A stretch of DNA of 64,000 nucleotides from Haemaphysalis longicornis. Taxonomy: Eukaryota > Arthropoda > Arachnida > Ixodida > Ixodidae. Of the stretch, positions 19,091-30,500 are shown piece after piece. Position 1 is the stretch's first letter. Each line of letters opens with the position of its first letter. Below the pieces are notes generated by a model that had not been told where the DNA came from, did no database searches, and saw only the letters and a list, made by a program, of their open reading frames with translations. Location of the stretch: the NCBI GenBank assembly GCA_013339765.2, contig CM023457.1:22866905-22930904 (forward strand), written 5' to 3'. A program made the position numbers and the translations under genes.

Positions 19091-20051
19091 CTGTAGATCA
19101 AAGAAGATTATTCTAGGCTGGTGACGTTAGCTCGAAAGACTATCCCTATCAAATGAGGTAATCCGGCGGCATAAGAAAGAAAGAATGGAACATGCGCTTC
19201 ACTCGGGTCACAGATAACACAGCCCGGCGCAGCCGCGCGGTAAAAACAAAACATAAATAAACAAAACCCAATTCATGGTTCGCGGCAATATGTATTTTTG
19301 AACATTCTTTTGAAAATTTTAAAGACACGCCGCCCGCCGCCGCAGGGTTACTGTCAGTGTGGCTAAGTGAACCTCCGTGCCGAGAATCAACGGCAGCGTT
19401 CCGTAAACAGACCCAGTGAAGGAGCTTCCTGCTTGTACGTTATTTCACGATTCGGCCTGAATCGGGGGCGTTTCTTCTGCCGAAATGTTCGTTTTCAGTT
19501 TCCAAAAACGCCAACCGCAGCTTCAAAAATAGAAGCACTCACCCGGGGAGAATCGAACTGCCGACCTCCATTACAAAAAGCCAGCATTCTACCTCTCGTC
19601 CATCCCAACAGATGGCGCCTTCGTGCAAAATAGAGTACGTTATACTAGGCCATCAGTACATACCGCGGGATATTTCTAGGTCATTAAAAAACACATAAAG
19701 GAATAAGTAAGGCCTGCAATTGCCATTTCTTTTATTTGGGGTCAAGTGCTTTAATACGGCTTTTCATCTCGCATACAGACAAAATTATTTCGCCGCACTA
19801 CTGTATGTCACGGTTTCCAGCATTATTTTTGGGAGGGTACGTACGGTGTACGGCTCGTACATCTAAAAATTTAGATTTAAAAATTCTATGCCGCTATTAG
19901 CAAGAACGTTTCGCGTTGACGTGCTTTAAGTGATCTTTAATTTGGGATAGAGAACATTTACCCGACAAAAATCGGTTGTCTGTCCTTTTTTAACAGCGAC
20001 GCTTTTGAGCAAATCGTTTGTGTAGGGTGTCAGCAGCTAAAAATACCAAGA
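19091..20051. other. Intergenic, with a tRNA-like remnant at 19,535-19,610 (-)
   Basis: The minus strand at 19,535-19,610 has an A-box-like 'tggacgagaggtagaat' and a B-box-like 'cagttcgattctcc' about 30 bp apart. No good acceptor stem forms, so it is a tRNA pseudogene or SINE head rather than a functional tRNA. Nothing else was recognised. Confidence 0.4.
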
Positions 20052-20451
20052 AAAAATTACTCCCACCTCCCCTCGCGGGAACCCCTGTGTAGATGCGACG
20101 CATAAGGGGGTTCCGTTGTTGTTTCCGTTAGGTTGATTCTCCCATCGCGTGAAACGTGCCGTGAACCCCTGACGCGGCTGTGACGCAACGTGGCGCGGCT
20201 ATGACGCAACACAATCCAACACAATCCACTTTAATCCAATCCAATCCAAATCCAATCCAATCCAAGCCAAGTCAAGCCAAGCCCAATCCAATCCAATGAC
20301 CCTCGCGAGAGTGTTCGCTATCGGAGAGGAGAGGGGGTGAGCGGCGGAGAGCGCAGCTCGCGCGGTGAGGAGAATGGGGGAGGGGTGTGGACGGACAACA
20401 ACGCCGTATGGAGGGACAAGGCAAGTGAATGAGATGCAGTCGCATCTAAAA
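20052..20451 (+). repeat. Dispersed repeat with (CCAAT)n tract, copy II
   Basis: Direct-orientation counterpart of 4,163-4,606, with the same block order and a shorter pentamer tract. Sharp ends in both copies at 'gatgcagtcgcatctaaaa' suggest a true element boundary. Confidence 0.8.
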
Positions 20452-20479
20452 TCCGAGCGCTCGTTCACGTGTGCCTCAA

Positions 20480-20755
20480 ACTCTCTTGGCCAACCCTGCC
20501 CACAAAAGACTCCAGCGTTCGCTGCCTGCCTGGAACGCACGTTCGTCATGCCAAGCATACCCACATCAGGAGATTGACCAAAACTGGCCACAAAAGACTC
20601 CAGCGTTCGCCGTATCGTGGCAACACTTGCTAGGAACGAGAAAGGCATGTCATGGCGTACTAGTGAGCATGTGCCTCGTGCCGAAAAATAACGAGCGCAT
20701 GTTCGTCATGCAGCATGATCACTTAAGAAGATTGGCCAACACTTGACCCCCCCCC
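20480..20755 (+). repeat. Degenerate local tandem duplication
   Basis: 'cacaaaagactccagcgttcgc' (first 20 bases identical) occurs at 20,501 and again at 20,590. 'gttcgtcatgc' with following 'agattg.ccaa' repeats at about 20,541 and 20,700. A C-rich tract follows at 20,744-20,790. Confidence 0.6.
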
Positions 20756-20799
20756 CGCCCTCCCCCCGCTTCCCCCTTTCCCTCCCACACACAAACTTC

Positions 20800-22479
20800 A
20801 TCCCTCTCCTAGTTTAAGTGTGCGCGTTCCGTTCGTTAGTTTGTGGAAGATGACCCCCTCCTCGGGTCGTGCACGATTGCAGCCGATTTGCATCTTCCTC
20901 GCTGTTATACGCCTCGAGCTTCACGATCGCTGCGCCAGCCTGCCGCCCCTTCTCCGCGGCGTCTAGGGAGAGCACTGGGTGGCTGATACGGGCTCGTGCA
21001 ATCGTTTAATTCTCTTTTGTTTCTTTTTCCGTTTCCACACCCTAAACAACTTGTGGTGGACACTTTTGTGAGTAAATAGTACGTTTGGGGCACTTCAAAA
21101 ACAGACGCGGCTTGGTGCAGTGCTCTAACACCAATAAAAGCTATAAGGGGACGCGGTTCTGCGCATTTCCTGACCGCTTATACGGACGTCAGCGACGGCA
21201 GCAGCATATCACCACTGTCACCTTCCAACCCGTCAGGCACAAGTGAATTCTATTGTCACCTCTTTTAGACGTGATACTGGCACATCGAGAGGTTGGTGTC
21301 GTCTTGCAGCTCGTACAATGAATTCCGCTTCGTTTCCTGTATATACGTCACAGAAAAATGTTTCGGGGATCTGATTACACAATACATGGCAACCACTAGT
21401 GCCTTTTAAGGAAATATAAGCCACGCGAAATTGTTAAGCATAGTGCAAGGCTCCGCGTCGTTGAGCATGTGAACATTCATGTCTGCTAACCAAAACCACG
21501 GAAAGTTAATGAAACCAGGGAATAATAAATCGCCTGAAAGCCGCGAAGAAACAGTATAGCTCGTACGTGGATGAAAAAACCCAGTGCAGCTCCGGAAATG
21601 CCAGGGACTTCCGTCTCAGCTCATAAGATCCAACTAGATGCGGAATGCACTGCTATTTCGTAGGACTTTAGAGGGTGGCGAGGGAGGGAAACGCCTAACT
21701 ATTGTTGTGCCCGAATGCGGAACGAAATCAAGAAATGAACGTTTTAGTAATCACATACAAAGGCTGGATGCTCACTTTCCTTTTGTTTTTCTACAGGTGA
21801 TCGCTCGGCGAAAGCATTTTTTGAAGTACACTCGTCAAAAGTGTTAACAATAACAAAGAAGCGGGTGCCAGCCTACGCACGGAGCGGCCGGTTACGATAG
21901 CTACCGGCACATCTTCGAAATGTAATAATCGGTGCTCCCCAGGCTCAGAGTTACTGGATATTGAGTAACTCTGCCCCAGGCTGACTTTCTGCACTCGGCA
22001 GCTTCAGCCCATGCGCACAACCTCGCTGATTACCTAGGGCGGTATGGCAAGCTGCCGCTCTGGACATACGCTGGCACCTCGTTTATTGTTGCTCTTAACA
22101 CTTTTGATGACTGCACAGGGTAGGCAGTTCACAAGGGGCAAAAGGTGTCGTTGCAAGAGTGTGGTATCTGATAAGGACCTCTGATTTTAATTTGTGATAG
22201 TTTCTACAGCATCCCTGTGTAATATGGTGATGTTTCGAAGCAGGTTTTAGTTTGCGAGTGCTCGCCTCAGGACAAGACCAGCCGGCGGTTAATTCTTTTA
22301 GGGCGCAGCCCTTTGGCGGCAGTCGATAGGCTGAGCCACGTTGTCGGCGTAACCCAGCGAACGGTGGCAAGACCGACGAGCGGAAGAAAGAGCGAACGAT
22401 GAAAGAAAGGACAGGAGGAGAGTGTCGCGACATTGGGAGGGGAGCGCGGTTTGCCGTGGCGGCGCGAGCCAACGCCATC
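20800..22479. other. Intergenic gap
   Basis: No gene, RNA or repeat partner could be supported, apart from low-complexity patches. Confidence 0.35.
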
Positions 22480-22668
22480 TAGGTGGCGTTGCGCGAGCCA
22501 GCGCTCTCCGAACGTGGCCTCCGCGATCGGCTACCGGCGGCGCGCCGCCGGCAGCAAATCGCGGAGGCCACGCTCCGAAAGTGCGCGGTGGGGGTGGGGA
22601 GGGGGCAGTATGCTATGCCACGGCCGCTCGATGGAAACTAGGTCTAGTTTCCATCGAGCGGCCGTGGC
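22480..22668. repeat. Cluster of three inverted repeats (hairpins)
   Basis: (1) Arms 'caacgcca/tggcgttg' with a 6-base loop near 22,480-22,505. (2) 15-bp arms CGTGGCCTCCGCGAT at 22,513-22,527 and their perfect complement at 22,558-22,572, enclosing an 18-bp perfect palindrome at 22,534-22,551. (3) 25-bp perfect arms at 22,617-22,641 and 22,644-22,668 with a 2-base spacer. All are GC-rich and would extrude strongly. Confidence 0.9.
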
Positions 22669-23248
22669 TATGCCCCCACGTAGAGTTCCTGTATATGCTC
22701 CCTACGGGAGCAGAGTTGCGCATAGGTCCGCCATCTTGACCGCTGAGCATCCAAAGCAGCGTGGGAAAGCCAACCGTCGGGCTTGAAGGAGTCGTGCGCA
22801 CCGCGCGAGGGAAGCGTGAGCGCGCCCCGACGTCGCTGCTTTTTTTTTTTTTTTTTGTAACGCGGGCTTGGCTTTATTATTAGGGGTGTTTTTGTATAAC
22901 GCATATCCGAATATCGGGAAGATATGGCTGTGCATAATGTTCCGAAATATCCCTCCAGGTCTTAACAAACATATATGTGTTACTATAAATTTAACGAAGA
23001 CGTGACTCGTTTTGCTCAATAAACCTCCATACTGGTTAGATGCCTGGTATACAATCAGCACGCGCGTATATACACACTGGGTTATTTGGAACTCAACCTA
23101 CAGTTTTTGCAGTCTATAGTGCATGTCGGCAAACTTTCATGCCTTGACAACGTAAAGTGATGTGACAAAACGCGTTCGAGCGTTCGGCAAGGTTGCAAAA
23201 ACTGTTTTACCTGACATATGATTACCGGGAATCGTGATGCCTTCTGCC

Positions 23249-23553
23249 AAAGCCGACAGCCCTGAAGGCCTAGAATTTGTTTTGGTCTTCCATTTTCGCT
23301 GTTGTAGGTGATTAGCAGCTGACTGTTCCTTTTGTTCGAATGCTTACATGAGAAGCTGACGCCTAGCTCTTCGCGCTGACTCACATGACCGCGTACTGAA
23401 GTTGTGCAAAAAAGATACTCTTCATGTACTAGCGTGTTGCGGCTTGTCGCTCTCGCGCTCCGAACTACGGATGGGACATGGCAGCGGCGCAAAATGTACG
23501 AAAGACGCCGACAGCAGAGGGCAGCAGTGGCGTTGCAGCCGCATCGCCGGCTT
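23249..23553. repeat. Dispersed repeat copy A with inverted inner segment
   Basis: Bases 23,249-23,369 are the reverse complement of 24,544-24,664, while 23,387-23,553 match 24,665-24,832 in direct orientation. One of the two copies has therefore undergone inversion of a block of about 121 bp relative to its neighbour block. Confidence 0.85.
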
Positions 23554-23845
23554 ATCATAATAATAGGCTTAAAATCGCATGCACTACATCATGGTGTCAG
23601 TTAAAGTATAGTTTTGGATACCGCTACGGGAGAAACATTGCCGGCGCCACCCCATTCCTTGAGAAGCCGGTCATGTGCGGAGCGCGAAGACCAAGTAGCT
23701 CGTTATTGCTTTTCAACCCTTCCAGGCGCGAAGAACAAATCCTATTCTACTCGGGATGGCGTTCTATGATTTGAAGAAAATTACTTTTACTCTCTTGTCC
23801 TGGACTGAGGACCCGGCCCACTAACCAGATCGATTTAATTGTTAA

Positions 23846-24440
23846 AGGAGTACTGACACGAAATTTTCGTGTTACGTTTTTTTCGCTGCTATGCGTGCCT
23901 ACCAGCCTACTAATCATAGAACTGACAGATTAGGCGGTCGAGCGCAGCGTAAACAATCACTTACGGCGTCGTTTATTCGTGACAGTTTCGGTTTCGACTG
24001 AAAAACGCCGAGCGGCCGCCATAACAGGATGTATCACATGACGTCACCCTTCTTGCCGCAACGCTGCCTCTAAGGAAGCGCGCGCGAGCGAGCGCATGCG
24101 CGCGCCCAGACCGGCCGAGGTCTTCGCCGTCCCCACAGGCCCGGGCAGCATGACGTCAGTCCCAAAACCATGACGTGTACACACGCCCGAGCAGCGCGCG
24201 CCAACCACAGCCAGCGTGTCGGCTTTGTCACGGGAGCCCTGACGTCGGCAGTTTGGGGCAAGTAGCACATGATGTCATGTCGGCCCGCTCTGGGCTTTCT
24301 CGTGCGGGCGAACATTAAAATGGATTTTAAATATGTTTCGCTGAACTGTTGCTGTTGAAATTTGCTGGGAGACATCTCCTGATAAAAAGGAAGTGTTTTA
24401 CATAGTTATCACAGCTTTGATATTTCGTGTCAGTACTCCT
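23846..24440. mobile_element. 595-bp MITE with perfect 19-bp TIRs and TTAA target duplication
   Basis: The ends are AGGAGTACTGACACGAAAT and its exact complement, flanked by TTAA at 23,842-23,845 and 24,441-24,444. The interior is GC-rich with several TGACGTCA-like (CRE/ATF-type) words and no transposase. Perfect TIRs suggest fairly recent movement. Confidence 0.85.
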
Positions 24441-24543
24441 TTAAACAAAGTTTCCCCTCCTCCCCTCACTCCTCCTCCTCCTCTTGAGTGCACTTTTCCT
24501 ATAACGCATATCCGAATATCAGGAAGATATGGCTGTGCAAAAT

Positions 24544-24832
24544 AGAGCTAGGCGTCAGCTCCTCATGTAAGCATTCGAACAAAAGGAACAGTCAGCTGCT
24601 AATAACCGACAACAGCGAAAATGGAAGACCAAAACAAATTCTAGGCCTTCAGGGCTGTCGGCTTGACCGCGTACTGAAGTTGTGCAAAAAAGATGCTCTT
24701 CATGTACTAGCGTGTTGCGGCTTGTCGCTCTTGCGCTACGAACTACGAATGCGACATGGCAGCGGCGCAAAATCTACGAAAGATGCCGACAGCAGAGGGT
24801 AGCAGCGGCGTTGCAGACCGCATCGCCGGCTT
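24544..24832. repeat. Dispersed repeat copy B
   Basis: Partner of copy A (23,249-23,553). Here the two blocks are directly adjacent with no spacer, which may be the ancestral order. It is preceded at about 24,500 by 'taacgcatatccgaatatc', also found at about 22,898. Confidence 0.85.
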
Positions 24833-25330
24833 GACGGCGATCAGCGAATAGGGTCGTGAGCGGCGAAAGGAAATCAAAGGCGCAACTTCTGCTCTCGTAG
24901 GGAGCATATACAAGGAACTCTACCGCCACGATGCGCTCGACGGCGCGATGCCTGGCGGTCGCTTAAGACGCAGTTCGCGGTTCCTTCCTGAGACGCACTT
25001 CGCGCCGCCAACGTGGAGGCTCATCATCGCTGCCGTCGAGAGAACCCACGAGTGAGTGTTGCCTCAGCGCACTGCTGCTGCGCCCAAATATCGTATTAGG
25101 GAGTATCGTAATCGCCAGCCAGTTTTAAATGCAGAGCATTTTTTAACTCACATGTAGCGTCCGACGTGCGTCCGCAACAGCTCAGCGCGCAGGCGCGCCA
25201 TCTCCCCCACTCCTCCTCTCCCGTATCACGCTACCCTCCTCGCTCTCAACAACAGGTCCGCACCCCTCCCCCTACACTATATAAAAAATAATACTTACCG
25301 GCACCTGGTTTCGATCCCACGACCCTGCGG

Positions 25331-25610
25331 GCGGAACGCAAGGTACATGGTGCTCTACCCACTGCGCCACAAAGCCGACACAGAATGGAAGGCTACGAAC
25401 GCGCCTTATATCCTTGACTCATTCAAACTACGTCAAGAAACTGCTGATACAACGCATTCACTACCTGTGGGCGGAACGCGCGGTACATGGTGTTCTTCCC
25501 ACTGCGCCACAAAACCGACACAGAATAAAAGGCTACGAACGCGCCTTATATCCTTGACTCATTCAAACTACGTCAGATAGCTGCTGATACAACGCATTCA
25601 CTACCACCAA
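25331..25610 (-). repeat. 140-bp tandem duplication carrying a tRNA-derived A-box half
   Basis: Unit 25,331-25,470 repeats at 25,471-25,610. On the minus strand the first unit reads 'gtggcgcagtgggtagagca' (A-box) and, further on at about 25,300-25,318, 'gggatcgaaacc' (B-box-like). It is thus a tRNA-derived SINE or pseudogene of which only the A-box side was duplicated. Confidence 0.75.
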
Positions 25611-27292
25611 CTCCCCAAACACTAACCGTTAACGCAATACACCCACCCCCTATGCGACGCATTTACTCGAGTCCCCCTCGCGGGGAGATGGGCCCTTTTT
25701 TTTCGTGTGCTGATCCCCGGGCATAATTCTGTATTATACACCATACGTTTTCTCCTAGAATAGTCGCGGAATATATGCAACATTGGCTTGTCTAGGGTAG
25801 TGATTAATACCCGAGGTATGATATTGGCAAGCGTAACTGGCGGGCCGTCAGGTGTGAGGAGAGCAAGCGCACAAAACTGATTTACTTCATAGTGTATAGC
25901 CATAGCATGACCATTTGAGGAAACGCTGATTAAGGAGACTGTGTTAGTCAATTTCAGCTCCATTACAATCTGCTCCAGGAATTACAATCAGCTGCTTGCA
26001 TATGCCAGCTTCGCGACGCTGCTCTGTTACACACACCTCCATGGCGCTCATACAGACCGAATGTGCCACACCAAGTAAATGCACTACATTTGCAAACAGA
26101 GCGACTGCAACACATCAATATGTATTTATAGCGCATATAATCTCAGTCGTGAACGTGCCCGAAAAGTAGCGGTGACAATGGGGAGTGGGCCGGGGCCTCC
26201 CGCGGCTGCATTCGAAACGGGCCGCCAGGGGAACTTCAGTGGCGCCCCTACAGGCAGCGCTCGAAACGTATAGCTACAAGATTGACTAAAGGTTGCTGCG
26301 ACAGCGAAGAAGAAGCAAATCGGCTGCATTCGTGCCCTTAAATCACCGCCATGATCGTGAAGGTTACGTATACCTTTGCGACTTTAAGTATTACGCGTTA
26401 GCGAAAGCTTCCTGCATTTTGTAACCTTCAGTCTTAAAACAGGTTTCATGGCTTAGATTAATTTTCGATGTTTTAAAATTTTTTCTGTTTGCTAGGTTTG
26501 TGAAGGGCGAAGTACTGCCAGACGCGTAATTTTTTTGTCGCTACGCCAGTTGACGTCGCTTTAGTGAAGAGCTTAAAGTACAGTCGGACGGCACTTTAGA
26601 CACAAACTTCACAAAAAAGGATGTGGGAGTAAGAATTAAACGGCGCGAATTCTTTCGCATGGTTACCTTCTGAATTTTATGCACGTACAGACTCATGATT
26701 TGCAGCACCCTCGAAAACGCTATCAGTGGTCTCATGACCACGAAAAGAAATCATTAATTTTAAAAAGCAAGAAAGTAGGCGGGCTGGTACATCACATTTT
26801 TCGGAAAAAGAAGCGCAACAGAATAGGAAATACCAAGTAGGGTACAAACGACACGATACATAACGCTCGAAATTCTAGATTCGTTCCTAATGGTTTACTG
26901 GAAGATACTAAGAAGATACACTGGGTCCTTCACGGAGTTGATGCACTGTCTTAAGCAGCATACCGAATGCTTCGTCATAATAAAAACAACGCGCACGCAT
27001 TTAGAGTCACCTTGGGACGCATTCAGAAGATATTTCCAGAAGGCTGGCTCTGTCCGCAAAGGCCGTCAGGTGCTCATAACAAACACGCTTGGAATCTCAC
27101 ACAGCGTTTAGAAAGTAGAAACGAACACAAATCTATAAATCACCCCGGGTCCTCTGATATGATGGCGTTAACAATCACTGAGGATCAAAACTTCTCTTGG
27201 TCGTTGCTCGGTCGGTCATCCACGCAGCGGCTGGATTTTAAGTCTTTTTTCGACTATGAAGGTTGACTCTGCGTTCGTGTTGTAAACTAGTC
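25611..27292. other. Intergenic gap between the repeats and P2
   Basis: No gene seen. The right edge (from about 27,290) becomes homologous to the DNA downstream of P1 and is probably the P2 3' flank or 3' UTR. Confidence 0.4.
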
Positions 27293-27593
27293 GTCACGCT
27301 TCGGCAGGGTGGCGACACGCACTATGTGCCTCACAATGGCTGGTGTGGGCAAGTCCTTGACCCCAGTTTTCTGTCGGAAAGCTTTAGTTGCAGACAACAG
27401 ACCGAGAAGCTGTCGTGGCTACACACTAAGTATACGATGCAAATGTTGGCAGTTGAAATGAAGAGTGGGCAGCAGCCCCAAATGTCGGATATTTTGGGCT
27501 CGGGAAGCTTTCCCGCTGATGACTTGCTCTTGCGCAGATGGTGTCACCAATGCCCCTGCACAGGACTGACGACCCTAGCTACGAGGAGGACCG

Positions 27594-30500
27594 TTATTCT
27601 GCATCAGGCCGAACATTGTCAAGAGGATTGTCTTCTGCTTTCTCTTTCACAAAATTTGTAGCACAATCTTCAACAGCAGCCGGGGGAAGTATGGTGTGCG
27701 AAGTAGCGCCGTCGTGGCCGAATGAAAGGAGGGGACCGTCACTTTCTGCGCCATCTAACGCATCAACGCCCTCAAGCACCTGCTCTTCGCAAGCCACGTA
27801 CTCCAACACCAGCTCCTTACTAGAGTTATGTTCTTTTGCAAGTTCCCCTGCACTCGAGGTGTTCGATGTTACCACCGGTTCACCATCCCTTAGAACGATT
27901 GACATCTTTGCCACCCTCTTATTGTGTAGGCGCTGAATCTTGTAGTCGGACGCTGATGGTTTACTTAACTCTGCGTCCCACGCTAAACTTACTTTCGGGA
28001 CTTCAGTATCTTCAACAAAACTTCGCGGTTGCGCCCCCGGTGCAGAAATGAAAAGGGTTCTCTCCTCTGCGCCCGGATGGTCCATCTTTGTTGTCTCGGT
28101 AATTGCCGGCATGCCTGCAAGGACTCTAAATGGTTCGTCGTGTTGGGGTTTGAGAACCGATATAACCAAAGGCTCATTTAGGAATCCGGGAGCAGATTCC
28201 TCGATGATGGTTGCTTTTGATGGCTGCTCCCCAGCACGAGGTTCTTTAGCGGTGACGTCTTGGAGAGAGGCCTCTAAGACAATTGCGCCGTCTTTAGGAG
28301 TTCCCTCGTGCACAAGAATGGGTATTGTTTTCATGCTAGATGGCTGCTTCAAAGTTTCTTCGGATGGTTCCAATTCAGCCGAGGTCTCTATATGTTCGCG
28401 ATCTTGTTTATGCACTTCATCGTGCACTGCGCCTAATGGTGCAGTTTTCAAAGACCTCGACTCGGACGCACCAACGTCAGCCGGTGATTCGTACCATGGA
28501 GGAGGCGATTGAGCCTCACTAGCTACCTGGTCAGCTGACTTTTCGGCTGGAGTTATACGCTCTTCTGGAGCCTCGTCAGCTGAAGGAGCAGGAGCGGGCT
28601 CGGCAGTACGTAACGCCTCGACCGTGGGAGGCTCTTCTGCTCCTACGAAAGCTGAGAGAACGGGAGCCGTCTCGGTTATGTGTGATGACTCCACAGCTGC
28701 AGGCTCTTCTGGTACTTCGGGAGCTAGAGAAGTGGGAGCCGGCTCGGTTGTGTACGACGGCTCTACAGCGACAAGGTCTCCAGGGGCCTCGGGAGGTCGA
28801 GGAGCTGGAACCGCTTCGGTTGTGGAGGACGGCTCAGCAGTAGCGGCCTTTTCTGGCTGCTCGTAAGCTAGGGCAGGGGGCGCCGGCTCGGTTGCGGATG
28901 ACGGCTCAAGTGCGACAGGCTCTTCAGGGGGCTGGGCAGGTGGTGGAGCAGGAACCAGCTCCGTTGTGTGTGACGGCTCAACTTCGACGAGTTCTCCTGG
29001 TGCCTCAGAAGCTACAGGAACAGGAGCCGGCTCGGTTGTGTATGACGGCTCAGCCGCAGCAGGCTCTTCTGACTGCTCGTAAGCTAGGGCAGGGGGCGCC
29101 GGCTCGGTTGCGGACGACGGCTCAAGCGTGACAGGCTCTTCAGGGAGCTTGGCCGCTGGTGGAGCAGGAACCAGCTCCGTTGTGGGCGATGGCTCAACTG
29201 CGGCAAGCTCTTCTGGTGATTCGAGAGCTGGAGGAACGGGAGCTGGCTCGGTTGTGTATGGTGGTTCAGCAGCAGCAGGCTCTCCTGGCTGCTCAGCTAG
29301 AGCAGGTGGCGTTGGCTCAATTGCGGACGACGGCTCAACCGTGACAGGCTCTTCAGGGATCTTGTCAGCTGATGGAGCAGGAACCAGCTCCGTTATGTGC
29401 GACGGCTCAACTTCTGCGAGCCCTTCTGGTGCCTCGGGAGCTGGAGGAATGGGAGCTGGCTCGGTTGTGTATGGTGGTTCAGCAGCAGCAGGCTCTCCTG
29501 GCGGCTCAGCTAGAGCAGGTGGCGTTGGCTCGGTTGCGGACGACGGCTCAAGCGTGACAGGCTCTTCAGGGATCTTGTCAGCTGATGGAGCAGGAACCAG
29601 CTCCGTTGTGTGCGACGGCTCAACTGGAGCAAGCTCTTCTGGTGCCTCGGTAGCTGGAGGAGCGGGAGCTGGCTCGGTTGTGTATGGTGGTTCAGCAGCA
29701 GCAGGCTCTCCTGGCTGCTCAGCTAGGGCAGGTGGCATTGGCTCGGTCGCGGACGACGGCTCAAGCGTGACAGGCTCTTCAGGGATCTTGTCAGCTGATG
29801 GAGCAGGAACCAGCTCCGTTGTGTGCGACGGCTCAACTGCGGCAAGCTCTTCTGGTGCCTCGGGAGCTGGAGGAACGGGAGCTGGCTCGGTTGTGTATGG
29901 TGGTTCAGCAGCAGCAGGCTCTCCTGGCGGCTCAGCTAGAGCAGGTGGCGTTGGCTCGGTTGCGGACGACGGCTCAAGCGTGACAGGCTCTTCATGGATC
30001 TTGTCAGCTGATGGAGCAGGAACCAGCTCCGTTGTGTGCGACGGATCAACTGGGGCAAGCTCTTCTGGTGCCTCGGGAGCTGGAGGAGCGGGAGCTGGCT
30101 CGGTTGTGTATGGTGGTTCAGCAGCAGCAGGCTCTCCTGGCTGCTCAGATAGAGCAGGTGGCGTTGGCTCGGTTGCGGACGACGGCTCAAGCGTGACAGG
30201 CTCTTCAGGGATCTTGTCAGCTGATGGAGCAGGAACCAGCTCCGCTGTGTGCGACGGCTGCAACTGCGGCAAGCTCTTCTGGTGCCTCGGGAGCTGGAGG
30301 AACGGGAGCTGGCTCGGTTGTGTATGGTGGTTCAGCAGCAGCAGGCTCTCCTGGCTGCTCAGCTAGGGCAGGTGGCATTGGCTCGGTTGCGGACGACGGC
30401 TCAAGCGTGACAGGCTCTTCAGGGATCTTGTCAGCTGATGGAACAGAAACCAGCTCCGTTGTGTGCGACGGCTCAACTTCGGCAAGCTCTTCTGGTGCCT

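Noticed and set aside
19535..19610. Functional tRNA gene on the minus strand
   Set aside because: The T-arm does not pair and the B-box is off consensus.
25280..25385. Functional tRNA gene
   Set aside because: A- and B-box-like words exist, but no 7-bp acceptor stem or proper anticodon arm can be paired by eye; it is better explained as a tRNA-derived repeat.
29128..30366. Long plus-strand Gly/Ser/Ala-rich ORF (412 codons) and many 61-codon companions
   Set aside because: They are antisense shadows of the P2 repeat array. They repeat every 213 bp and arise because the repeat unit lacks stops on the opposite strand.
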